Assembly (NCBI GenBank): GCA_003600225.1
Contig: QZFT01000024.1
Location: 62,001-126,000 of the forward strand
DNA from: Pseudonocardiaceae bacterium YIM PH 21723
Lineage (GTDB): Bacteria > Actinomycetota > Actinomycetes > Mycobacteriales > Pseudonocardiaceae
DNA length: 64,000 bases
Direction of reading: 5' to 3'
The notes under the pieces are model-generated. The model saw only the letters and a list, made by a program, of their open reading frames with translations, was not told where the DNA came from and ran no database searches. Below, piece by piece: positions 48,240 through 56,520 of this stretch; the first letter of the stretch is position 1; each line of letters opens with the position of its first letter. A program made the position numbers and the translations under genes.

Positions 48240-48958
48240 TGCTCGTCCTTTTCTGGTTCCCTGATAGCTGGATTGAACTGGTTTCCGTACAGATCGTCCA
48301 GTCGCGTGGCCTCATCGAGCAGCTGCTGCTTCGTCGGATTCGGATTCGCCAGGTAGAACGCGTTCCAGGCCCGGCGCAGCGCGCTCAGGTGCACCTTGCG
48401 GTTCACCTCGCCGGACGGGATGCCGCGCAGGTTCTCCAGGCTGTGCATCTCCTGCGGTGCGACGACCCCCGGATAGTTGGTGATCACCTGCCGCTCCACC
48501 GCGTGATGCACCCAGACCTGCCCCTTGGTCTCCGGGTTCGCCGTGAAGAAAGTGCGCCGGTAGTTGAAATCCGTTGTCCAACCGAACGTGGCCGGCGGAT
48601 GCTTCCGGGCGGCTGGCTTCGCTGTTCGGGTACCAGCTGCGGCAGCCGGCGACGAACCGCCCTTCGAGCCAGACGATGCAGAGACCGAAGGGCCCGTCGA
48701 CACACCGATGTTCTCTTGGATCTCTCCGTATTTGGCGGCGGTCAAGACGACGAACTTATACGCCTCCTCGACCTTGGATTTCGCTAGCGCGACGTCCCGT
48801 ATTGCCGCTGCGGTCAACTTCGAATTACTGCCGTTGAAGACCGCGTTGAGCACGCCCTGGTACTCGTCGATGAGGGCACCGATGTGTTCGGGCGGGACTT
48901 CGGTCAGCTTGTCGATCGCCGCCTGGACGTCTTGTGCTAATTCTCCGGCTGTCGACAC
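48236..48958 (-). CDS. Polymorphic-toxin-like protein with HNH-type nuclease domain
   Basis: A 240-residue protein. The N-terminal 85 residues are a helical module (DVQAAIDKLTEVPPEHIGAL; ALAKSKVEEAYKFVVLTAAK) like the trafficking domains of small secreted actinobacterial toxins. A Ser/Gly-rich linker follows. The C-terminal domain has WVHHAVERQV, then HSLENLRGIP, then VHLSALRRAWNAFYL, the spacing of a His-rich HNH/endonuclease VII-type toxin fold. GTG 48958 follows GGGAG by 9 nt. No signal peptide is visible, so export would need a type VII-like route. Confidence 0.65.
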   Translation of the reverse strand: MSTAGELAQDVQAAIDKLTEVPPEHIGALIDEYQGVLNAVFNGSNSKLTAAAIRDVALAKSKVEEAYKFVVLTAAKYGEIQENIGVSTGPSVSASSGSKGGSSPAAAAGTRTAKPAARKHPPATFGWTTDFNYRRTFFTANPETKGQVWVHHAVERQVITNYPGVVAPQEMHSLENLRGIPSGEVNRKVHLSALRRAWNAFYLANPNPTKQQLLDEATRLDDLYGNQFNPAIREPEKDEQ

Positions 48959-49059
48959 GTGCAAAGGCTCCCAGAACGGTCTGACATCCTTGGATGTTTC
49001 CTGGACACGGCTCCGGCCTGGCGGCGAACTTGTCGGAGACTGCCGCCAGGCCGGAGGCT

Positions 49060-49512
49060 TTAAGCCAGGTTGGCCATCTGCTTGTACTCTTCGAAGATCT
49101 CCTTGACTGCGTCCGTGACCGGAAGTTCGTCGGACAACGACACCCACACATGGGTGTCGTGCTCGCTGAGCTTGATGTCCGTGATCTCGGCAACGGAGAC
49201 TGCGAAGTTGAACTGCCTGCTCTTCTTGCCGCTACCTGAGGTGTAGTCGAAATTTCCAACGTGGAAGTCGATATCCGTGACGATCAGGCCGGTCTCTTCT
49301 TCGACTTCACGAAGGACCGCCGGGACAAGACCTTCGTCGCCCTCGACCTTGCCGCTGGGCAATTCGAAGATGCCGCCCATGAAGTCATCGGCTGGTCGTT
49401 TCAGGAGAAGAACGTTGTCCTCATCGCGAACGATCGCCCCGACGACCAGCTGCTCCACGCCGTCGTTGCGTGCGTCGGTGGTTAGTTGTTCGAGAACAGA
49501 ACTGTCGATCAT
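49060..49512 (-). CDS. NUDIX hydrolase
   Basis: A 150-residue protein with the full NUDIX box: GKVEGDEGLVPAVLREVEEE followed by TG, on an ADDFMGGIFELPSG strand-loop. It should cleave a nucleoside diphosphate linked to another group, using Mg through the REVEEE glutamates. It lies 6 nt from the aminotransferase gene and probably forms one leftward operon with it. The natural substrate cannot be read from sequence; an NDP-sugar or modified nucleotide made by the neighbouring enzymes is plausible. Confidence 0.9.
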   Translation of the reverse strand: MIDSSVLEQLTTDARNDGVEQLVVGAIVRDEDNVLLLKRPADDFMGGIFELPSGKVEGDEGLVPAVLREVEEETGLIVTDIDFHVGNFDYTSGSGKKSRQFNFAVSVAEITDIKLSEHDTHVWVSLSDELPVTDAVKEIFEEYKQMANLA

Positions 49513-49518
49513 GCGGAT

Positions 49519-50775
49519 CTACCCTAATAGTTCGGTATGGCGGTCGACGACTTTCCGGATTCCTTCTATGTAGTTATCGATCAGCGGCAGGTCCTCCAGT
49601 CGATGCCATACGGGCAGCTTCAGCGTGTTCCGCCAGACCTGCTCGGCGACGGGGAATTGACCGCCTCGGTAAGCAACTTCTGCCCTGGCCGAGTAGTGGG
49701 GGAACATGGGCTCGGGGTCTTGGAACAAGGGCAGTTGGTTGAGAGGACCGGTCGAGCCTGGTCGATCGATCTCATGTAAGCCTTCGGCCAACAACGCTGT
49801 ATGGAAGCGCTCGATGGGCAGTCCTCCCAGTTCCTCGGGTACATAGGTCAGTGGCAGTCCATACCAGGCTGGGCGTACTCCGTCCTGGATCTCCGGGAAC
49901 TTGATTCCAGGGACGTGGCCCAGTTCCTGCCGCAGGTAGTTTGCGGTGACTTCTCGTCGCGCGAGGTAGTTGTCCAGCGAGCCGAGTTGGTCCAATGCGA
50001 TGGCCGCGGCGAGCGGGTGGATACGGAACTTCAGGCCCATGCCAGTCACTCCGTAGGCGGCTATGGGGTGATCGGCAGGGATCTCGCTCCGGCACCGTTT
50101 GTTGTAGTGGCCATGCAGCAGGACGCGGTAGTACGCCTCGTCGTCGTCGGTCAGGACGAAGCCGCCCTCACCTGCGGACAGGGGCTTCGGTCCGTTCATG
50201 GAGAACGCGGACGCGTTGCCGAATGCGCCTACCTTCACACCGTCGACCAGCGCGCCGTGTGCGTGCGAGCCGTCCTCCAACAGCGCAAGACCGTGTTCGT
50301 CAGCCAGGGTTCGAAGGGCTTGAACGTCGGCAGGGATGCCCCAGAGGTGGGTAACCATGATGGCCGTGGTCCGGTCGGTGATGTGTGCTTCGACATCGCT
50401 GACGGAGACGTTGCCAGTCTTGTCGCTGTCGGCGAGTACAGGAACAGCCCCGAGCTGGAACAGCGGGGTAGCTGTGGCGAGGAAGGTGTAGGCCGGCACG
50501 ATCACCTCGTCGCCCGGGTCGATGAACATCGACATGTAGGCCGAGTGCACTGCGGCTGTCCCCGAGCTGGTGAGAACCGCGTGCTTGGTGTCGAAGTACT
50601 CCTTGAGCCGGTCTTCCAGCTCCGCGATCACGCCCGATCGGTTGTAAATGGATACCGACTTCGTGAGCTGGGTGAGGACGGCCTCCGTGGTGGATTCTGT
50701 GATCGGCGGCCACGAGAAATGCGGTCCCGCGTTGGATATGACCGGGTTACCGCCATTGAGGGCGAGCGTCTTCAC
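49519..50775 (-). CDS. DegT/DnrJ/EryC1/StrS-family PLP aminotransferase
   Basis: A 418-residue fold-type I aminotransferase. SSGTAAVHSAYMSMFIDPGD binds PLP phosphate, LLEDGSHAHGA holds the PLP ring Asp, and FSMNGPKPLSAGEGGFVL carries the Schiff-base Lys. KFRIHPLAAAIALDQL and RPAWYGLPLTY are typical of the group that aminates keto-sugars or keto-inositols (StsC/BtrR-like). It is coupled by ATGA to the dehydrogenase gene upstream, a ketone-forming and amine-forming pair. Confidence 0.92.
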   Translation of the reverse strand: MKTLALNGGNPVISNAGPHFSWPPITESTTEAVLTQLTKSVSIYNRSGVIAELEDRLKEYFDTKHAVLTSSGTAAVHSAYMSMFIDPGDEVIVPAYTFLATATPLFQLGAVPVLADSDKTGNVSVSDVEAHITDRTTAIMVTHLWGIPADVQALRTLADEHGLALLEDGSHAHGALVDGVKVGAFGNASAFSMNGPKPLSAGEGGFVLTDDDEAYYRVLLHGHYNKRCRSEIPADHPIAAYGVTGMGLKFRIHPLAAAIALDQLGSLDNYLARREVTANYLRQELGHVPGIKFPEIQDGVRPAWYGLPLTYVPEELGGLPIERFHTALLAEGLHEIDRPGSTGPLNQLPLFQDPEPMFPHYSARAEVAYRGGQFPVAEQVWRNTLKLPVWHRLEDLPLIDNYIEGIRKVVDRHTELLG

Positions 50776-51821
50776 ACCAGCTCCTTCGGGTTGACGGACC
50801 TGCGTGTCCGGGCCGACTCGTAGCAGCCCTGAATGAAACTCAGATGCCTGATGTTCTCGCGCGGTCCGCTGAGATTCGGACGTCGTCCATCGATTACGCG
50901 GCAGAAGTGATTGACCTGGCTGACCGCAGCGGAGGGCCAGGCCTGATCGCGCGACAAGGACTCGGCAACTTCTCCGCGGTTGGTCAGCCGTTGGATCTTG
51001 CCGCGCTCCAACTGAACGATCCCGTTGCTGCCAACGAGCCTGATCTGCTCGGATTTTGGTCCGATGAATCGGGAGATCAGTAACGAGCCGTAAAGGCCGG
51101 AGTCGTAGTTGAAGTGGATCAGCGCGGTGTCCTCGGCGTCATAATCCCGATCCGGTCTGGCGGTGACGGACATATCGGCCACCAGCCGGTCTGGCAGTCC
51201 GAAGTACCACAGGAGCATGTCGATGATGTGGTAGCCCATGTCGATCACACATCCGCCGCCAGCCTTGGCTGTTTGGCCTCTCCAGCCTTCGGATGGATCA
51301 GCGGTGTGCAGTGTGTAGGCCGCGTTTACGACGAAAGGTGTGCCGATCTGGTCTGCCAGCTGAATGAAGCTCGTGTAGATCGGGTTGAAGCGCCGTTGCA
51401 GAGTCACCATCAGGTGAATGCCGGCTTCCTCGACCAGGGCTGTCAATTCCTGCGCCTCGGCGAGAGAGGTGGCGAACGGCTTCTCCTTGAGCACATGAAC
51501 CCCGTGCTTCGCGGCAGACGCGATCACACTGCGTCCTACGTCGTGGGGTACGCAGACGACCACGAAATCGAGCTGTTCCGCCGCGAACATCGAGTCTGCG
51601 TCGGAGTAGCCCGGTACCTGTAGACGGTCTTGCTGCACTCGAACAACCTCTGGGTTGTCATCGCAGACGGCGATCAGCTGGGCGCCTTCGCATCCGAGGA
51701 TGCCGGGAATGTGATCGCTCAGGGCTTGCCGGCCGAGGCCGACCACCCCAGCTCGTAGCCGTATCCCAGAACGAGATGTCTGCGGGTCATGAGCAAGCGG
51801 GAGTTGTGCCTGTTCATCCAT
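50772..51821 (-). CDS. Gfo/Idh/MocA-family NAD(P)-dependent dehydrogenase
   Basis: A 349-residue oxidoreductase: Rossmann fold AGVVGLGRQALSDHIPGI, FVVVCVPHDV, and the family EKP motif in HVLKEKPFATS, then the C-terminal domain with GGGCVIDMGYHIIDMLLWY. These enzymes oxidise or reduce sugars and inositols. As first gene of the operon it could generate the keto substrate of the aminotransferase. GGGAGGG precedes ATG 51821. Confidence 0.92.
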   Translation of the reverse strand: MDEQAQLPLAHDPQTSRSGIRLRAGVVGLGRQALSDHIPGILGCEGAQLIAVCDDNPEVVRVQQDRLQVPGYSDADSMFAAEQLDFVVVCVPHDVGRSVIASAAKHGVHVLKEKPFATSLAEAQELTALVEEAGIHLMVTLQRRFNPIYTSFIQLADQIGTPFVVNAAYTLHTADPSEGWRGQTAKAGGGCVIDMGYHIIDMLLWYFGLPDRLVADMSVTARPDRDYDAEDTALIHFNYDSGLYGSLLISRFIGPKSEQIRLVGSNGIVQLERGKIQRLTNRGEVAESLSRDQAWPSAAVSQVNHFCRVIDGRRPNLSGPRENIRHLSFIQGCYESARTRRSVNPKELV

Positions 51822-51879
51822 GCTGTCCCTCCCCAGGTGATGCAGATCAATCTGTGCCGATGAACTACCGGATGGGGTG

Positions 51880-51930
51880 CCTGGATCGCAGTCGGGGGAT
51901 TAGTCGTCATGTTGGTGACTGCGATCCAGG
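51880..51930. promoter_or_regulatory. Long-arm hairpin upstream of the dehydrogenase operon
   Basis: CCTGGATCGCAGTC (51880-51893) is repeated in inverted form at 51917-51930, a perfect 14-bp stem with a 23-nt loop. It lies between the two leftward transcription units, as a terminator of the upstream unit or an operator. Confidence 0.6.
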
Positions 51931-52000
51931 CTGTTGGGTTGCGTGGGCTCGGGGCCCTGCAATCCAACGTTCCGAGGCCTACGCCCCGGAAAATTGGTGA

Positions 52001-52309
52001 TCACTCGTGCGCGATTGCCGCGGGCTTGGTGGACCACTCGGTAAACTCGAATCCGATCTTGTCCTTCACCGCGATCACGCCATCCACGCCCAAGCGGCTC
52101 TGCTTCGCGATGAACTCCGCCAGGTCCACGGCCAAGACGAGGGCCTGCTCCCGTTCACCCGCGCCGTAAACCGTGCCGACCTCATCCCCGACCTGGATCT
52201 TGACCAGGAAGCGGTCCTGCTCCGGAGGCGCTTCCTGTACGAAGATGTCGACGATGGCATCGGCCCGCCTCAGGCCGATATCCGTTTGCACCCATAGCCA
52301 ACCGGTCAT
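52001..52309 (-). CDS. Unknown small protein of the cargo island
   Basis: A 102-residue protein (TGWLWVQTDIGLRRADAIVD; DRFLVKIQVGDEVGTVYGAG; RLGVDGVIAVKDKIGFEFTE) with alternating strands and helices. GAGGAGA lies 5-6 nt before ATG 52309. No family recognised. Confidence 0.6.
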   Translation of the reverse strand: MTGWLWVQTDIGLRRADAIVDIFVQEAPPEQDRFLVKIQVGDEVGTVYGAGEREQALVLAVDLAEFIAKQSRLGVDGVIAVKDKIGFEFTEWSTKPAAIAHE

Positions 52310-52362
52310 GCTGTTCTCCTCGAACTCGCCCAGGCCACGACTGCCCGGTTCGGACATCTGAA

Positions 52363-52539
52363 TCAGTGCTGCTCGTTGCAGCGTTGACAGGTCTGGGCAG
52401 GGTCTGCCGGGTTCCCGGGCAACACCGCCAGGGGCCTGAAGAGGTCGCCGTCGCATTCGGACTTGGCCAATCCGTCATTCGTCAGCTCTGCCTTGTGCGT
52501 CCCGCCGTCGGAAAGGGAGGCCACAATCCACTTCGCCAT
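52363..52539 (-). CDS. 58-residue Cys-containing protein
   Basis: Begins MAKWIVASLSDGGTHKAELT and ends TCQRCNEQH, with a CxxC near the end and one Cys in KSECDGD. It fits precisely between its neighbours with a good AGGAGAGCG ribosome site. Such short zinc-type proteins accompany peptide or cofactor pathways in actinomycetes, but no function is assigned. Confidence 0.55.
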   Translation of the reverse strand: MAKWIVASLSDGGTHKAELTNDGLAKSECDGDLFRPLAVLPGNPADPAQTCQRCNEQH

Positions 52540-52548
52540 CACGCTCTC

Positions 52549-52797
52549 CTACGCCGTCGCCGCGAGCAGTTCGTTCAACTGCTGGAGAGCGGCCACATGA
52601 AACTGCTCGGTCGGGGTCTCCTCCTGGCGCCTGATCGCCACGCAGTCCGGACACCGCGCGCCAGGGGCATTAAGAAGACGCTGCGGATAGGCGTAGCTGC
52701 TGCAGATGGCCATTCGGGAACCGTCGGCCCGAGGCTCCTCCGTCGAAAGGCTCGGCAAGTAGTGCGTGTTCAACAGGAAGGTCCCGAGCGCCCACAT
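52549..52797 (-). CDS. 82-residue Cys-containing protein
   Basis: MWALGTFLLNTHYLPSLSTE, MAICSSYAYPQRLLNAPG and ARCPDCVAIRRQEE: two Cys in CPDC and one in CSSYAYP could bind zinc. Its ATG overlaps the next upstream stop. It is part of a run of small leftward genes. No family recognised. Confidence 0.58.
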   Translation of the reverse strand: MWALGTFLLNTHYLPSLSTEEPRADGSRMAICSSYAYPQRLLNAPGARCPDCVAIRRQEETPTEQFHVAALQQLNELLAATA

Positions 52798-53006
52798 CAG
52801 CAGGCCTCCTGTCCGACCTGATTACCCGGCGCCTGTTCGACAAGGTCAGCGAGGCCACGAAGTGCGGTGACTAGCTCTTTACGTTCCTGGCTGGAGTACG
52901 GACGTTCGTTCTGGATGGCCAGGACATATAGGGACACCAACCTGTTGACTCGCCGGATGCGCCCAATCCACATCCCTCCGCGCTGGCTGTTCTCTGCCAT
53001 GGTCAT
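52797..53006 (-). CDS. Small basic protein
   Basis: A 69-residue protein (GGMWIGRIRRVNRLVSLYVL; ERKELVTALRGLADLVEQAP). ATG 53006 overlaps the resolvase-like gene stop as ATGA. No family recognised. Confidence 0.55.
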   Translation of the reverse strand: MTMAENSQRGGMWIGRIRRVNRLVSLYVLAIQNERPYSSQERKELVTALRGLADLVEQAPGNQVGQEAC

Positions 53007-53446
53007 TGCCACCACTCGGCCAGTTCAGTTTGGGATTGCCGGCCCGGTGTCCGAGCTGGCTTGGTGCAGTGGGCTATCAGGAGGCGGGCTCCTGTGCTTC
53101 GGATCTTCTTCTCCAGATGTCGGGCCTGCGTGTGATCGGGAGACAGATGCTGTGGGCTGACGATCACCGCGGCGAACGAATCGGGGAGACCCAAAACGTC
53201 GCAGAGTCCGATGAGTGCTGGTCTAAAGGTCGTCGGATCGACGATTCCGCGGTCGACGAACACATTGCAGAGCTGAAGGCGCTCGCGTCGGCAGTAGTGT
53301 TCTAAGGCTCGGCGGTAAATGGCCAGGTAGCTGGTCTGATGACACCTGGCACCGATGTATCCGTAGACCAGAGCTCGTTCTGATGACTCCGCGCGGAACA
53401 CACTCCTGCGCGAGAGGGCCATCTTCAGTGGGTGGATCTCATCCAT
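53003..53446 (-). CDS. Resolvase-like small protein lacking an HTH domain
   Basis: A 147-residue protein whose core ERALVYGYIGARCHQTSYLA, ERLQLCNVFVDRGIVDPTTF, VIVSPQHLSPDHTQARHLEK and GARLLIAH resembles a serine-recombinase catalytic domain. The catalytic Ser is not obvious and the C-terminal DNA-binding part is absent. It is more likely a repurposed resolvase-fold protein than an active recombinase. GGGAGGG precedes ATG 53446. First gene of the small-gene operon. Confidence 0.6.
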   Translation of the reverse strand: MDEIHPLKMALSRRSVFRAESSERALVYGYIGARCHQTSYLAIYRRALEHYCRRERLQLCNVFVDRGIVDPTTFRPALIGLCDVLGLPDSFAAVIVSPQHLSPDHTQARHLEKKIRSTGARLLIAHCTKPARTPGRQSQTELAEWWQ

Positions 53447-53518
53447 GTGTTCCCTCCCGCTGTCGTAGTGCCTGGTAGATAGCTTGGTTGGCTGCCGCGT
53501 GTTGCGTAATGAACAGGT

Positions 53519-53547
53519 GTGGCACTTCCGTGGCACCTTTGGTGCAC
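53519..53547 (+). promoter_or_regulatory. Three phased heptamers upstream of the HTH-TPR gene
   Basis: GTGGCAC at 53519 and 53530 and the related GGTGCAC at 53541 are each 11 bp apart, so they fall on one face of the helix. They lie 46-74 bp before the regulator start and between two divergent operons. This looks like an operator for the adjacent regulator. Confidence 0.55.
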
Positions 53548-53592
53548 CCGGGCGGGGTTGCGTGGTTTTATGGAGCCCCGGGGAGGTGGGGT

Positions 53593-54696
53593 GTGGCGTC
53601 AATCGCGCACTGGACTGGTCACGAAGCCAAGTTGCTGCGTCAGGCTCTCCGCCTGAGCGTGCGCGGCTTCGCCGCACGTCTAGGTATCGGTGTTCGTACG
53701 ATCACCAAATGGGAGACCTTGGGAGCCGACAGGACTCCAAATTCCTATATGCAAGGAGTTCTCGACACTGCGCTTCTTCAGGCTGCTCCTGAAGCAAAGC
53801 AGTTATTCGAACACCTAGTGCGCTCACGGGATCTTCGGCAGGTCGCCATCTTCCCTGCTGACGGGCCACAAGAATGGGATTACGAAACTTGGAGTGATGA
53901 CCTCGGCCGTATTGCAGCCTGCATATCTAGACAAGACTTCAAGTTTGCGGCCTCATTGATTGATAGATGGCTACGCAGATTTAGCATTCAAGGGCTTGAT
54001 GAGAAAGGTCAATATCTACATGCCCGCTCCTTGGCGCTCCTGGGTGACCTTCAGCGTGACCAAGGAGCAATCAAGGGGCCGATTTCAGCTCGGCAGACCT
54101 ACCGGAAAGCACATGAAGTATTCCAACAGCTGGGAATACAGCGTCGAGCCGCGCAGGTAGAACTTTCCCTGGCGGTTGTCGACGAAATGTCGGGGCTGCT
54201 GCTGCCGGCCGCAGAGAAGTACCGCGCTTTGGCCGATGATGAGCGTCTAAGTCTGCGAGACCGCAGCCGCGCGAAGCTATGGGTTGGCACGGCACTGAGC
54301 AAAGACGGTGACCACGCTTCTGCAGTCTCAATCATGGATGCGACGATCCAAGAGTTTGAAGAGCTTGAGGAGCCTGATGACTGGTCGGTGGCACACCAGA
54401 AATTGGCACTTGCTCATCGCGGCGCAGGTAACATTGATAGCTCATTGCGGTATATCGGCGTCGCGTTGGAGCACCGCCCAGCCGATTCGCCGATGCAGCG
54501 GGTTCGAATCGACACCGCGCACGCCCATATTCTTTTGTCAGACCCGAGGACAGCCGAGAATGGCGTAAGTATCCTTACCAAGACTGCTCAGGTGGCCACA
54601 AGATTCGAGCTTTCTCACCAGCTGAAAAGTATAAGAAAAATTCTCGACGAGTTCGATAGTCAGCCCACTGTCGCAAAGAGGAGCATCAAGAAGTAA
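53593..54696 (+). CDS. HTH transcriptional regulator with TPR-like C-terminal region
   Basis: A 367-residue protein from GTG 53593, 6 nt after GGGAGG. The XRE-type HTH is LRLSVRGFAARLGIGVRTIT (about residues 18-37). The C-terminal 200 residues are helical repeats (QYLHARSLALLGDLQRDQGA; RAKLWVGTALSKDGDHASA; VAHQKLALAHRGAGNIDSSL), as in signal-peptide-responsive or starvation-linked actinomycete regulators. The stop overlaps the YdcF start (TAATG). It probably controls this rightward operon and the divergent small-gene operon. Confidence 0.82.
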   Translation: MASIAHWTGHEAKLLRQALRLSVRGFAARLGIGVRTITKWETLGADRTPNSYMQGVLDTALLQAAPEAKQLFEHLVRSRDLRQVAIFPADGPQEWDYETWSDDLGRIAACISRQDFKFAASLIDRWLRRFSIQGLDEKGQYLHARSLALLGDLQRDQGAIKGPISARQTYRKAHEVFQQLGIQRRAAQVELSLAVVDEMSGLLLPAAEKYRALADDERLSLRDRSRAKLWVGTALSKDGDHASAVSIMDATIQEFEELEEPDDWSVAHQKLALAHRGAGNIDSSLRYIGVALEHRPADSPMQRVRIDTAHAHILLSDPRTAENGVSILTKTAQVATRFELSHQLKSIRKILDEFDSQPTVAKRSIKK

Positions 54697-55361
54697 TGGA
54701 TCATCGAGTAGGCGCTACTGACCAGAATCGTCAGGATGCTCAAACGATTTGGGATTTCCATCAGGTAGGGCACACGCTGGCCAAATGCGACGTTGCGATC
54801 GGTCTCGGTAGCCACGATCTGGGAGTAGCGGACTACGCGGCGGAGCTGTTCCACCAGGGCCAGTTCCCGGTACTCGTGTTCAGCGGTGGGAACAGCCCGA
54901 CGACGGCCCAGCGGTTCCCTGACGGAGAGGCAGTTCACTACAAGCGTCGTGCGCTGGAACTTGGAGTTCCGGAGGCCGCCGTTCTCGTCGAGAATCGAGC
55001 TTCCAACACGGGGCAGAACATCTCGCTGTCACGGGAGTTGCTGTTGCAGAACGGGCACTCGCCGCAGTCGGTGCTGCTCGTCTCCAAGCCGTACATGGAA
55101 CGTCGCGCCTACGCCACGTGCCGCAAGGTGTGGCCTGAAGTAGACGTGACCTGCGCTTCGGAGCCCATGAAGCTGGACGACTACGTGCAATCCATCGGCG
55201 ACGAGAAGCTGGTCATCGACATGTTGGTTGGAGATCTTCAAAGGGTGGTCGAGTACCCCCGGCTTGGCTTCGCCATCGAGCAGGAGGTGCCGGCCACGGT
55301 GGCATCGGCGTATGACCGTCTCCTCTCGGCCGGGTTCGACAGCCGGATCCTGAAGAGCTGA
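54696..55361 (+). CDS. YdcF-family (DUF218) protein
   Basis: A 221-residue protein: CDVAIGLGSHDLGVADYAAE, PVLVFSGGNSPTTAQRFPDG, ENRASNTGQNISLSRELL, LLVSKPYMERRAYATCRKVW, the DUF218 order. YdcF proteins bind nucleotide-type ligands (S-adenosylmethionine in E. coli YdcF), and DUF218 members also act in envelope and vancomycin-sensitivity pathways. No membrane segment is present, so this one is cytoplasmic. Confidence 0.85.
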   Translation: MDHRVGATDQNRQDAQTIWDFHQVGHTLAKCDVAIGLGSHDLGVADYAAELFHQGQFPVLVFSGGNSPTTAQRFPDGEAVHYKRRALELGVPEAAVLVENRASNTGQNISLSRELLLQNGHSPQSVLLVSKPYMERRAYATCRKVWPEVDVTCASEPMKLDDYVQSIGDEKLVIDMLVGDLQRVVEYPRLGFAIEQEVPATVASAYDRLLSAGFDSRILKS

Positions 55362-55363
55362 TC

Positions 55364-56104
55364 ATGCAGGTTGACCTGGTCTGCGCGATACACCAACCGA
55401 ACCTATTCCCGAGGCTATCTACGCTCGCGAAGCTCCTCGCCGCTGACGTATGGATCGTGCTGGACGATGTCCAGTTCAACAGCAGGGATTATCAGCACCG
55501 TGCGCGTCTCGCAGCGCCAGGTCAACCAGCCCCATCCCAGTGGCTCAGCTTGCCTGTGTATCGACCTCGTGGCCGCAACACCGCAATCAACGAGGTAGTG
55601 CTCCTTGAGCCGACCAAGAGTTCCAGGCGCCTCACAGGGCTACTCCAGCAGCACTACGGCCGTTCTCGTTTCTGGCCCGAAGTCCGTGCAGTCGCGTACG
55701 AGCTGGCCAAGATCGTTGGTAATGGTGGTCGCCTGGCGGAGATCACTGAGGAATCGACCCGAGCCCTACTCCAATTGCTCAACTGGCGCGGCATGGTGAT
55801 CCGCAGCAGTGAACTGGCCGTTCGCGGAGAGCGCTCAGCCCGACTGGCAGACCTCGCCTTGGCTGTCGGCGCAGATCGGTACCTATGCGGTCCGGGCGGA
55901 GCGAAGTATCTGAGTACCCAGCCTTTCAACGAATACGGCATCGAGGTTGGATATCCCGCGCCTCCGTCTCGCACCGCTTGGCAAGCCAACCGCGGTGTGA
56001 GCACCCTGCATTGGGTGGCCGAGATCGGATTCGCCGAGTTGCGGCAAGGCCTGCTGGGCGCAGAACAACCAGTGGGGTGGCGCTCGATGACTGCGACGCG
56101 GTGA
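55364..56104 (+). CDS. WbqC-family protein
   Basis: A 246-residue protein: VCAIHQPNLFPRLSTLAKLL, WIVLDDVQFNSRDYQHRARL, WLSLPVYRPRGRN, GRSRFWPEVRAV and a C-terminal GADRYLCGPGGAKYL with FNEYGIEVGY. WbqC proteins occur in O-antigen and other glycan clusters and are linked to decoration of amino sugars. Here that fits the aminotransferase/dehydrogenase pair in the facing operon. ATG 55364 is 2 nt after the YdcF stop. Confidence 0.85.
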   Translation: MQVDLVCAIHQPNLFPRLSTLAKLLAADVWIVLDDVQFNSRDYQHRARLAAPGQPAPSQWLSLPVYRPRGRNTAINEVVLLEPTKSSRRLTGLLQQHYGRSRFWPEVRAVAYELAKIVGNGGRLAEITEESTRALLQLLNWRGMVIRSSELAVRGERSARLADLALAVGADRYLCGPGGAKYLSTQPFNEYGIEVGYPAPPSRTAWQANRGVSTLHWVAEIGFAELRQGLLGAEQPVGWRSMTATR

Positions 56105-56520
56105 GTCGGCCACACGGTCCCCGCGTGCCCGAGCTAACCGCTGAATTGCGGCGCCGAGCGCTGCTCGATCAGGAAGCTCGGACAGCGTTGGGATGTCCGC
56201 CGAATGCAGATCTATGGGGAGCTGTTGCAGCTGTCGATGCCGATAACACCCCGTGGTTGAGGGATGTTGTTGATCAGTACGGATGGCCTGGTGCTCGGCT
56301 CGTGGGAGAAACCGGCGCCCATGACGCATGGCTGTTGGCACAGCACGCAGACAAACAACCGGACCTGCAAAGACACTGGCTGACGCTTCTTCGTGAAGCA
56401 GTAGAACTCGGTGACGCCGCGTCCGGTGATCTTGCATTCCTGGAAGACCGAGTAGCCGTAGGTGAACGCCGGCCACAGATTTACGGCACGCAGTGGTTCA
56501 TCATCGAAGGCGGGCGACGG

